From Harmonia axyridis (Eukaryota; Arthropoda; Insecta; Coleoptera; Coccinellidae), in assembly GCF_914767665.1 (NCBI RefSeq), contig NC_059505.1, positions 43,583,506 to 43,647,505 of the forward strand: a stretch of DNA of 64,000 bases. Direction: 5' to 3'. Shown here piece by piece: positions 1 to 10,076 of this stretch. Both the position numbers and the translations under genes were made by a program. The notes under the pieces were generated by a model. It did not search any database. It saw nothing but the letters and a program-made list of their open reading frames with translations, and was not told the origin of the DNA. Positions within the stretch are counted from its first letter, which is position 1, and every line of letters starts with the position of its first letter.

Positions 1-177
1 TTTCTTTATTTTCTCATGTAGAATCACTCCCTGAAGATTTCCATACAATAAGGCCCTGTATATGTGAGCGCGCATCCACCATAATAAAAATACTTATTTT
101 GTTAGGGAAGACCTGCATGAATTGAATTTTGGAGGTCTTTGAAGAATGATACTTGTAGTGAAAAACAATATAGGTAC

Positions 178-1624
178 CTTCTACAGGATGGCCACTGTTT
201 CAATGGGATTGTATTGGTAACTTTTAAACCATGAGAGTTAGAAGGTCGGTCAAATGGAGAAAAAGTTGCATGCATAGAAGCATTATCAAGCAGTTCAAAC
301 AAATCGAGATTATCAGGGCCAGTTATTGAGATATCATAAGAAAAGTAAATTCTGTCATTTTGATTTTTCTTTTTTTCCCACTTCATTTCAAATATTATCA
401 AAAAATGTTACAGGAATTTTTTGTTCGACAGTAAATTGTTCTCAATTTGACGTAATCAGATTTCGTATCCAACGTTTCGTGCTCTCTGGGCCACCCTCAA
501 CCTCATTTTTTTCAATACGGACCCGTATATTTTATGACACTTTTCGAAATAACTTTTAACGCTGAATTCAACGATATCATACAATGTCATTCAAAGTTGA
601 TTTTCAGGTGATTTTGACCCTTATCCAAATTTCTTTGGGTCGGATCTGTATTACATTTCGGTACCTTTAGTTTGATTAACAACAAGCAATACATTTCGAT
701 GAGAAAATCAACTTACTCATCTTGAACTAAATGGAACATATCAGAATCAAATCAAGAAACAAGTAATAATTATTTACATATTTCAATTCATAATAATTGA
801 ACGAATTATCATTTAATGAAAGAAAAATCGAATGATTTGTCGAAAGTAAATGAAAATGAATGAAGTAAGTGTTCGAAATGTCCACCATTTTGTAAAAAGC
901 ACTTAACGGTTCTGGAACCCATACTTCTTATACATTTGCTCATTTCGTCTTCTTGAATACCTTCCAATACATTCTCAATCTTCTCGCGAGAAATCACTAT
1001 TGTTGGATTTGTCATTTGTTCCAGAATCGAACTTTATTTTGATATCATTACGATATAAGTTTTGAAGGCTTGGTATTCAAATTTAAAATCATTGTATTCG
1101 CGTCTCTTGACTATTTTATTAACAGCAGTTTTTGATTAATTGCATTCACTACAGATCCGACCCAAAGAAATTTGGATAAGGGTCAAAATCACCTGAAAAT
1201 CAACTTTGAATGACATTGTATGATATATCGTTGAATTCAGCGTTAAAAGTTATTTCGAAAAGTGTCATAAAATATACAGGTCCGTATTGAAAAAAATGAG
1301 GTTGAGGGTGGCCCAGAGAGCACGAAACGTTGGATACGAAATCTGATTACGTCAAATTGAGAACAATTTATTGTCGAATAAAAAATTCCTGTAACATTTT
1401 TTGATAATATTTGAAATGAAGTGGGAAAAAAAGAAAAATCAAAATGACAGAATTTACTTTTCTTATGATATCTCAATAACTGGCCCTGATAATCTCGATT
1501 TGTTTGAACTGCTTGATAATGCTTCTATGCATGCAACTTTTTCTCCATTTGACCGACCTTCTAACTCTCATGGTTTAAAAGTTACCAATACAATCCCATT
1601 GAAAAAGTGGCCATCCTGTATATT
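178..1624. mobile_element. Foldback element with ~470-bp inverted arms
   Basis: The segment from about 181 to 650 reappears inverted at about 1150-1622 with few mismatches, leaving a 500-bp spacer. The outer tips read tacaggatggcc on the left and its complement on the right. Both arms carry the same open frame (IYFSYDISITGPDNL and onwards), read outward-to-inward on opposite strands; I do not recognise it. The spacer holds a transposase C-terminus fragment. This fits a non-autonomous DNA transposon with long terminal inverted repeats. Similar 12-mers (gcgcatccacca at 70-81, gcgcatccgcca at 1681-1692) lie in direct orientation just outside the arms. Confidence 0.7.
809..1015 (-). pseudogene. 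Tc1/mariner-type transposase C-terminus fragment
   Basis: About 68 residues containing the NGGHFEHLL motif that closes many insect Tc1/mariner-superfamily transposases. No DDE catalytic residues remain. It sits in the spacer of the foldback element and is probably its coding remnant, although a separate older insertion is possible. Confidence 0.5.
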
Positions 1625-1893
1625 AAATGAATTCATCAATAGATCCCTAACACAGAATATAAAGATCATTTTATAGTCGAGCGCATCCGCCATAAAATTA
1701 GTCAATAATAATTCTCTAGTCAAATTGATATTTTTTTCATGGCTGGGACCGTTTCGCATATTTTCGAGTACTTTTCGCGTCGATAGCCACCTCCGATGAT
1801 GTTTCCGAGATAAGAATCGCACATGCTATAAAGAAAACCACATATGTCTCGTTGTTCTTCAGTTCACATTCGAATCGAGCAAGAGCCAGAACA

Positions 1894-2409
1894 ATGGAGC
1901 AGATGATAGGTGGGGTGCATTTAATATTAGGTAAAAATGGCAGTCGAACGCAATTCCTGCGAGAAGGCATAGATTACACCTTTCCGGACTACATATTCAT
2001 CCTGAGAAAGCCGCAAAACCTGCTTTTCTTCAACCTTCTCGTGGAAGACGTTCTGCCAAATTCTAAAAAGTTGGAAGTCGACAACGACGAGAAAACTGTC
2101 TGTGTGAAATTTTGCGTGATCAAGCTAGATCCCAACGAGTGCAAACACTACGGCTTTATGGTCAAGCTGCCCGTGGAATGTATAGAACGCGCTGATTGTA
2201 TTGTAAGTAGAAAAAGAGTACAGGTTAAATTTCGGATTCGTCCTAATGAAGATCTCAAGTGGTTCCTTTGCGGCCTCACCGACTCGAAATTGGAAAAGAA
2301 AATCGTGCAAAATTACCAAGTGAGAATCATACGTCCTAACTCTCCTATCTCTTCTCCTGATGTATCTGATGATGATGATGATGATGACTGGAAAACGACA
2401 GAATTATAA
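1894..2409 (+). CDS. Small CS (p23/HSP20-like) domain protein, single exon
   Basis: A 171-residue protein with no intron. I chose the ATG at 1894 because it lies in a good insect start context (gaacaATGG); the frame is open upstream to 1852 but without an earlier ATG. Residues about 20-130 look like a beta-rich CS domain of the SGT1/CHORD type: alternating hydrophobic strands (IFILRKPQNLLFFNLLV), an L-x-V-K-F strand, a MVKLPVE segment and a final VQVKFRI strand followed by W. CS domains usually serve as Hsp90 co-chaperone modules. The tail is acidic, with seven consecutive Asp, ending WKTTEL. A PIH1/dynein-assembly-type CS protein or a retrocopy are alternatives. Family assignment is by fold pattern only. 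Confidence 0.6.
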   Translation: MEQMIGGVHLILGKNGSRTQFLREGIDYTFPDYIFILRKPQNLLFFNLLVEDVLPNSKKLEVDNDEKTVCVKFCVIKLDPNECKHYGFMVKLPVECIERADCIVSRKRVQVKFRIRPNEDLKWFLCGLTDSKLEKKIVQNYQVRIIRPNSPISSPDVSDDDDDDDWKTTEL

Positions 2410-2528
2410 TGTTTAAACGTTTCTTGTTTGTTCGAAAGTATTTCATTGTGTTTGTGATGCGTTATACATAATTTATTTAGTTTTATAATCAGTTATTATT
2501 GTTGTAACGAAAAAATTACCTTGCCCCT

Positions 2529-2534
2529 AATAAA
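2529..2534 (+). other. Polyadenylation signal AATAAA
   Basis: Canonical AATAAA about 120 bp after the stop codon of the CS-domain gene, at a sensible distance for its mRNA 3' end. Confidence 0.6.
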
Positions 2535-3361
2535 TTCTAAGATATTGATTTGGCGAGTTGTTTCATTAGTTGCTACAGTTGGTTGAAGTTCTCCACTGTT
2601 TTATTTTAGAGAGGGAAATTGAATTATCGAAAAAAAGAGGAATAATTCACCCTTGTTACCAGGAAAACTTCAATTTTTTAAAAGTTTCTATCGTTTGATC
2701 AGTACCTGCGACATCTAGTGATGTTCAGCTAAACTAAAGCTAACAGGGCAATTTTCAATGAGCAAAAAGGAGAGAATTCGCGGAACTAACCATTTTTTGG
2801 CAAATAAATTAATTTCTCCATTAAACAAATTATCTTTGTTCCTCTTTCAATTCTCGGGTATACAAAATCTCATTTCGTGAAGTAAACCAAACATTTTGAA
2901 AAAAAAAATGGTGAATGCGCGTACGGTAATTTGGGTATATGTACCGACACATGTCTCTAATATGTATTTCGGTTTCACAATACGCAAATTATTCAGATAA
3001 CGTTCCAATCATCATAAATTCACATTATATTCGCCATTCTATAAAGAAATATTTATCGAACCAATTCTAAATTATGAAGAAAACGCAAAGAGAATCACTG
3101 AATGTCAATGTCAAACGAACCAAAACAAAAATTCGAAGTGGTGAAATGTTACCTCTAATGATATCATATCTCTCTTTAAATAATCGAGAAGGAAGGAAAA
3201 CTTATTTTTATCAGAAAATCCCGATAAATCTTTGAACAATATTACACCTTGAATAGGAAAAGCTGAATTTACAACCTTCTTGTAGTTGGTTGACAATCTT
3301 CAAAAACTTCTAGAGTTTTCAACTTGGTTTTGATTAATTTTAAATTCTAATACAGTGTGAA
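2535..3361. other. Intergenic spacer
   Basis: AT-rich DNA between the CS-domain gene and Nmnat. I see no coding exon. It should include the Nmnat promoter and 5' UTR, but no clear TATA box or initiator stands out. Confidence 0.5.
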
Positions 3362-4450
3362 ATGCCTCCAAATAGAATCGTATTATTAGCTTGTGGATCT
3401 TTCAATCCACCTACAAATATGCACTTGAGGATGTTTGGTAAGGCATACCAATTGATTTATCAAATAAAAAATCCAACAAACGTATTCCAGAAATCGCAAG
3501 AGATCATCTTCACCGAATGGGCACACATACAGTTGTCGGAGGCTTCATTTCACCAGTTCATGATGCCTACGCTAAAAACGATCTAGAATCCGCTACCCAC
3601 AGAAAAGAAATGGTCAGGCTCGCTCTGAGAAGTAGCGACTGGATCAAACTATCCGAATGGGAGTGCAACAAGGAAAGCTGGAGCCGAACCAGGGATGTTC
3701 TGGATTACCATCAGAACCACGTCAATGAAATCCTTCAAGTATCCATGAACGATAACAGTAATTTCGATGAAGAGTATAATTGGTCGCACGATAATGTAAG
3801 GAATGGCTTTTTGGACACTGTGGGTGTTAAACTGCTATGTGGAGCAGATTTATTGGAATCCTTTGGTACGCCTGGACTATGGTCGGATGCTGATGTAAGT
3901 TAAAAACAACTGATTCATATTTTTTCACAAAACTCCACGTCATGTAGATTTTTCCTTCGGTATACTTAATTCAGTGTTCTAAATACTAAACTGAAGTCAA
4001 AACTTCCTGATTTGTAACATGTTATGAAAACAGAGAATGATACTTTCAAGAACATGGTTTTTACTACTTTTTTGGAACACCATAAGCAAAATGGCAAAAC
4101 TTAAAACCTAACCTTCACATTATTTCTCAACAGATTGAAGAGATAGTAGGTAAATATGGCTTGGTTGTCATAACCAGAAGCAAGACGAATCCGCTAGAAT
4201 TCATTTACAATTCAGATGTACTGACTAGATATATGGTAAGTCCATATTAAACTTATAAGAAAATTTTTTTATCGGTAGTAATGAATTCTAGGCCAACATC
4301 TCAATTGTAACGGAATGGATCGGTAATGAAGTGAGTTCAACCAAAGTTAGGAGAGCTATCAGACGAAACGAGTCGGTCAAGTACTTAATACCAGATCCAG
4401 TCATCGATTACATTCAGAAGAAGGGCCTTTATGGGTGCAAGAATATGTGA
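3362..4450 (+). CDS. Nmnat: Nmnat short form (fourth intron retained)
   Basis: If the 55-bp intron 4447-4501 is not removed, translation runs through the donor (ATGTGAGT) and stops at TGA 4448-4450, giving a 246-residue enzyme ending GLYGCKNM. This is the length of a bare catalytic core and keeps every NMNAT motif. The stop codon overlaps the GTGAGT donor, so splicing alone decides between core enzyme and tailed enzyme. That both forms are made is inference. Confidence 0.55.
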
Positions 4451-6050
4451 GTATCCCCACAAATATCTAAAGAAATCATTGTTTGAATATTAACAAATTA
4501 GAACGTTCCTCTCAATGAAATTTTATCTGTTCATGCCTTCCGGAAACAGTAAGTACAACACAAACATAATCTTAAACATGAACTCGGAAACCAGGCAGAT
4601 GAACGTGGTTTTGGCTTCACCGTCGACAATCTCTAACTGCATGAACATATGCAACAATAACCTCTTCAACAGGCTTCAGTCTCATGGCGATTACTCTGAT
4701 ATGAATACGGAGGACGTATCGAAAAAAAATCAAACTACCACTCTTTCTCTAGCTAACTTCAAGCATCCCGGACAGGCTGTTAAAGTGAAGACTGAACGAA
4801 GAGCCGTTAGAAAGATTAATTTAGATAAGGTAGGTGAAGCCGATAACGTTGAAAAGAAGGTTGATTCGAATGCTTGGCTGTACATCCCGAAATATTCAGA
4901 AACTAGTAACTCGAAAAGAAATATTGATTCCAACTCTGGCCTGAGTAGCAGCCAAAGTTCCGGTACCCCAAAAAAAAATGTTGATTGTAAGGCTTGCTTA
5001 AACAGCCCAAAAAGTTCCAAAATCAGTTATCCCGAAGAAAAGATTGATTTGAACTACTGTCTGAGCATCAGGAAAAATATCCCTGAAGCTGGTAACCCTG
5101 AAAAAAATGTTGATTCCGACTCTTGTCTGAGTAGCAGGCAAAGTTCCAAAATAGGTTCCCCGAAAAAAATTGTTGATTCGAACTCTTGCTTGAATAGTCC
5201 AAAAACTTCAAAACTTAGTAACCCTGAAGAGAAGGATGATTTGAACTACTGCCTAAGTATCGGGAAAAGTCCTAAAGCTGGTAACTCTGAAAAAAATGTT
5301 GATTCCGACTCTTGTCTGAGTAGCAGGCAAAGTTCTAAAATAGGTACCCCGAAAAAAATTGTTGATTCGAACTCTTGCTTGAATAGTCCAAAAACTTCAA
5401 AATTTAATAACTCTGAAGAGAAGGATGATTTGAACTACTGCCTAAGTATCAGGAAAAGTCCTAAAGCTGGTAACTCTGAAAAAAATGTTGATTCCGACTC
5501 TTGTCTGAGTAGCAGGCAAAGTTCCAAAACAGGTACCCCAAAAAAAATTGCTGATTCGAACTCTTGCTTTAGTAGCCCAAAAAGTTCCAAAATCAGTTAC
5601 TCTGAAGAAAATGTTGATTTGAACTACTATCTGAGTATCAGAAGAAGTCATAAAGCTGATAATTCTGAAAAAAATGTTGATTCCAACTCTTGCGTGAAAA
5701 AAAAAGTTGATTCAAACGCTTGCTTAAGTAGTCCGAAAAATTGCAAAATCAGTTACTCTGAAGAGAAGGATGATTTAAACTATTACCCAAGTAGCACAAA
5801 AAGTCCCAAAACTAGTAGTCTAAGTCCCAAAACCAGCAATACAGAAAAAAAGGTTGGTAAGAAATCTTGTCTGAGAAGTACGAAAAGTTCAGACGATTTT
5901 CTGTTACTTGGTGAAGTTGATAAGTGTTCGTCGAGATGTAAGTCCAAAAGTAGTTTGAAAAATTGCAAAAGTTGTGAAGAGAATATCCTAAAATTTATAT
6001 TCACCGAGCATGGAGTCAAGGTTATTAGTGATTTTGAAACTTTTGTTTAG
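3362..6050 (+). CDS. Nmnat: Nicotinamide mononucleotide adenylyltransferase, long spliced form
   Basis: Joins NMN (or nicotinate mononucleotide) to AMP from ATP to give NAD(+) or its acid form. Exons by splice sites and frame: 3362-3437, 3491-3894, 4134-4235, 4292-4446, 4502-6050, giving 761 residues. The nucleotidyltransferase signature GSFNPPTNMH is near residue 15, LLCGADLLESF is mid-protein and the closing VSSTKVRRA motif is near residue 210. The core ends near residue 245. The last exon adds more than 500 Ser/Lys/Asn-rich residues: a HPGQAVKV segment, 21-residue repeats, and a C-terminus ending FTEHGVKVISDFETFV. Insect Nmnat is known to have isoforms differing at the C-terminus and to act as a neuronal maintenance factor. 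The tail length and repeats are unusual. Confidence 0.9.
4502..6050 (+). CDS. Nmnat: Nmnat exon 5: repetitive Ser/Lys/Asn-rich tail
   Basis: Begins after an AG acceptor at 4500-4501; phase is kept by AT+A. It encodes the whole long tail. The composition (Ser, Lys, Asn, Asp, regularly spaced Cys) suggests a disordered, phosphorylatable region. KSPK and TPKK sites recur and might be proline-directed kinase sites. The first ~95 residues and the last ~60 are not repetitive. Confidence 0.8.
5101..5667 (+). repeat. Three 189-bp in-frame repeats in the Nmnat tail
   Basis: A 63-codon unit recurs with starts near 5101, 5290 and 5479 and is nearly identical among copies. Each unit is three related 21-residue modules of the type K-x-V-D-S-x-S-C-L-S-S followed by Ser/Lys. 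Diverged single modules continue on both sides (about 4840-5100 and 5668-5880). Because 189 is a multiple of 3, copy-number change keeps frame. Confidence 0.85.
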
Positions 6051-6510
6051 AATTTTAAAATCTGAGTGATTTTGAAAAGTATTGTGCTCAATATCAAAGT
6101 AAAATGTCTTTATTCAGAAAATAATATATTCAAGTGATAATTGGTTGTTATGTACCGAAAAAGTTTCAGCTTAAAAAGCAACATGAACAAAATAATTAGA
6201 CTGAATATGATGCCAAAATGTTTTTTTGACTATATGTAAGTCTATTATTCTGATGCCTCAATTTCAACAGCTTCTTTGTGGTTTCTAAAAGCTCATTTAG
6301 TAAAAACATTTGGTTGGTCTCAGTTCACTTTGAAATTTTTTATTTATAATGTTTGTATAACTATTTAGATATGCCAAAATATTATTTTAGAACTAGATTT
6401 CGAAATTTTTATTTTGATATGGTTAAATATGTAGTTCATATAGAACTGTCTTCCAACAGATGAAATATTATTTTTGAAGGGATTACATGTAGTTTAAAAA
6501 ATATTTATTT
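6051..6510. other. Nmnat 3' UTR and flank
   Basis: AT-rich, no coding signal. A variant polyadenylation signal (AATATA/AATAAT type) lies near 6120-6130; no canonical AATAAA is obvious. Confidence 0.35.
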
Positions 6511-7050
6511 CTCTATTTCTGTATCGTAATGAGTTCATTACAGTTCTAAAAGCAGTGCTGTAATTAATTCATTACAGCATTGTTTTCAGGAATATTTTTC
6601 GTTTTTTGGTTGTCTACACTGACTTTTGATCCTATCAAATTTTAGCACGCATTAATTGTCAATATAATACGATTTGGATATGGTGAAATGAATTGCAACA
6701 TTATTCGCATTTCTCTTAATTGAGTTGAATCGATTTCGTCAGACATAATTCACTAATTTAATGCGAAATTACAAATTATTTCAAAATTCGAAACGTGTGA
6801 TTCAAAGTCAAATTCCGTAATCTGTCAATTTTCGAACAGTCGCACCAACTGCCAAGATGCAATACAAGTCACTAGGATGTATAATCTGAATTTTTCATTG
6901 AATTTCGACAATATTTCACAAAACTTGACTGAAATAGAGAAAATATCGTCTAATACTCGTTGCAGAAGGCAATTCCAACACAAATGAGAAATGAGTGCAT
7001 ATGTGTTGGAATAGAAGCCCATTCTGCAACTTGTTTTAGAAAATACTACT
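6511..7050. repeat. Dispersed ~540-bp repeat, copy 1
   Basis: Similar along its length to 56351-56897. Both begin ctctattt, then carry a short palindrome (around gagttcattacag), and both encode on the minus strand the peptide LLQRVLDDIFSIS. No transposase motif is seen. An unclassified interspersed element. Confidence 0.65.
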
Positions 7051-8194
7051 ATTGTGTATATTCTATTCTTGGGCATTAGGTGAACCGATTTTTTGTAAAA
7101 TAAATTGCTATCAACTTAAGAACTACATTTAATCCCTATTACTAAAATTCAATGAATTTGACATTAGAGCAGATAATTTTTATTAAAAACTGACGTGTTA
7201 CTTTTGAAGTTGTGATACTTTTATTTGTTAGATGTATCTTTTTTTTTAAAGAGCATGTTCTTCTGTTTCAGACATCTGTAGCTCCTGCATGTCCCCTTTA
7301 ATTCAACTTCATACATGTATGCGCTTGCCATATACTACCCCTTTTAGTGTGCAAGAAATTTTCCATCAAGATCTTTTTGCCAAAGATGTACTTAGTATTT
7401 ATTTTTTTGCCATCACACTTCGAGAATTATTTTTCAGTTTACAATTAGATAGTTTTTTTTTTTGTTATTAATCTTTAGTCTATATAAGGTTCGTTTGAAA
7501 TTTATATATTTATGAAGAAATTGTTATATTTTTCTACTGTTCACTTATATTTCACATTTTGTTCGTTTGTTAAGGTTGTAACGTAAGTAAATATATTGAT
7601 ACTTATGAATATTTGGTGTTTTTTTTATTGAGTTTTCGAGATCCTTTCAATGCAATGCCATTAAAAGAAAAGCAGTGTTTTTAGGAGGAGTTAATCAGGA
7701 ATTGTGTGGTATCAAGATAAAAACACATCTATAATATACAATTTTTTAATTAATTCGATTTCAATAACGGAATCTTCAAAATGTTTGGTTTTGGTTAGTC
7801 AGAATTGTCCGATAATAATAAATAGCTTTAGAGAACATGTTTTTTGGACACAATCGACAATATGTAACATCTCGAAATATTTGAGATGAATCTCAGTCAC
7901 AATTCTTAAATTAGTATCACAAAAGCTTATTCTAGTGAATGAAGCCCTAAATAGGGCTAAAAACTTATTCTTTCATGAAATTAAAAAGTCTAACATGAAG
8001 TTAATGGTTTGAGTTAAATGAGACATAAATAAACCCGAGTTTTCTATTTATTTTGTATCTTTTTCAAGTTATACAAAATATTGTGGATTCGATTTTTCAA
8101 ATCCATTTGTTCACCTCTAAAAAGACATACCTACTGGTAAACTGTCCCAATAATGTCAAGATGGTCGCTAAATACTGATATGTTATTATTCTCT
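7051..8194. other. Intergenic AT-rich spacer
   Basis: Lies between Nmnat and the 3' end of B4galt7. Only short chance reading frames; I see no gene here. Confidence 0.5.
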
Positions 8195-9346
8195 TTACAG
8201 TACAACTTTATCCGATTGTTTAGTTTTACTATCAGTGCTCGGCTTCGATGTACAATTACACCAAGGTGTAACTTTGAGGTCGCAATGTAATTTTACATTT
8301 ATAAGTGTAAATGGCACTTTATCTATGGTCAGGTTCTTCCAACTGATTATTTCGTAATTCACATTGTGTAAACCGCTTTTTCTATCCCTTTTTTTGGTAA
8401 CTTCTCGCTGATTGTAACATTTTATAGTATCTCTCTTTCTGTCTTTACCATGGATATGTCTAGAAAATGAAAATTTTAAGGAAAAACTCAACTTCAGTTG
8501 CTCTGACTTTACCTGAAAGTATTATTTATTCCTGTTGTAATATTCTCAGGTCTTGTGATTTTCAAATTGGCTTCTTTCAGTCTAACGTAAAATTCATCGT
8601 CTTCCAAACCCCAACCCCAGTATTGATTGGACAAACCATTCACTAATTCAAACTGTTCTCTGTAGGAAATTAAATAAGTTAAACAGTTTTTAGGGTATAA
8701 TCAATACAAACTACCTATTGATTAGAAAAATTCCTCCAATAAATTTTGCATAATGATATCTTGGATGCAAGTTTGGAGCTGCCAGGTGATATGGTTGTTC
8801 TGGATAATCATAGCTCAAATTTTCATTGAGTGGTAAAAGATCAACATCGTGCATTGCGAAATAATCATAATTAGATTTTATTTGCAGATACCCCACATTT
8901 ATTAACGAGGCTCTATTGAATCTATAGCTATCTACTTGATTCAAGACGAAGATATCATAAGAAATATGCTGTTTTTGTAGAAAATTATGCATGTGAGGAA
9001 TGAATTCCAACAATTCCTCAAATCTATCTCTATATGGCACTATAATACCTAAACGGTGTGAAGATGATGGTGATATTTGTGTATTTTTAATGTTATTAGT
9101 AACATATCTAATAACAATTTGCCCTGATTGACACTCGCCTAGAAAATAGAAATATTGTAAAAAATCTCATAGGTAGAATATCAATGAAGATATACCAGCG
9201 TTCAAAAGTTTTAAAGACAAAACTATCGTGGTCAAAAACATTATGCTCAATATGCCAGCCATGAGCAAGGTGAAGTTGCTCCATATCCTCTCTTTGTGAA
9301 AGTAAACCGGCAGTAGGAATGATTTTGTTTTAGATTTGAACTTCAT
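8195..9346 (-). CDS. B4galt7: Beta-1,4-galactosyltransferase 7 (xylosylprotein)
   Basis: Transfers galactose from UDP-galactose to xylose on proteoglycan core proteins, the second step of the glycosaminoglycan linker, in the Golgi. Minus-strand exons: 9196-9346, 8715-9138, 8513-8659, 8195-8459. All junctions have GT/AG and the phases add up to 328 residues, close to the human enzyme (about 327). It is a type II membrane protein: short basic N-terminus (MKFKSKTK), then a signal anchor around residues 25-48 (TLLMAGILSIMFLTTIVL). Motifs in order: VPYRDRFEELL, FNRASLINVG, the metal-binding HDVDLLPLN, then WGWGLEDDEF for acceptor binding, and a Cys pair near the end (LHCDLKVTPWC). Nothing suggests decay. 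Confidence 0.95.
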
Positions 9347-10076
9347 TCTATTTCGTTTTTCAAATCGGTCTTTTCATCTGTTCATTAGGAAATTATACAA
9401 AACATCAGAGGAGCAACTATCAAGCATTGCTTGAAAGAGGACTCTCTTAGAACTTAAAAGAATGAAAGTAATGAACTGAAACTAATATTTGAAATTTCAG
9501 AGTAATAAATGTAAAATTTATAGCTCTGCGTTTGAAATTATCACTCTGAGAAAATTTGTAAACAATCAAAATCGATTAAGGTTATGATAATTATATAAAC
9601 TTTCCTGTAAGTCATCTATACATGAATTACTGAAGTTATTCTTGCCTCTACCAACCACTCATAGAATTTTGTAATATGTACTTCCTAACTCGAACTTACT
9701 TCGTGCTATTCATACTAGATGTCGCAACAGGCAATAGCTCTGGTGAATGCGCTATATCAAACACATCCGACGAAAAGAACGTATGGGATGATAGATACGA
9801 TTTAACGAATGAAGGTTTTGGCCAGATACGCTACAAAATCTGATATTAAAATTTAAAAAGAATTTCCAATACTGTCTGTATTTAGATCCTTCCTAAAAGA
9901 AGTTGGAGCTTATATTTCTCTTATTTTGTGTGATTTAGCATAAAAAACAATTGGCTTAAGCTTCAGATCATATAAAAAATTTGATAACATAAGGAATTTT
10001 CTCTGCTGAATGCCACCCAGAAATATGTTTCTTCCTAACACTCCCCAGAGCGGTGATAAGGCGAGTCCTTTCAGGA
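9347..10076. other. Upstream flank of B4galt7
   Basis: Contains the B4galt7 5' UTR/promoter side. I see no further gene and no clear core promoter. From about 10000 the sequence (cctaacactccccagag) begins to resemble the adjoining tandem repeat. Confidence 0.4.
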
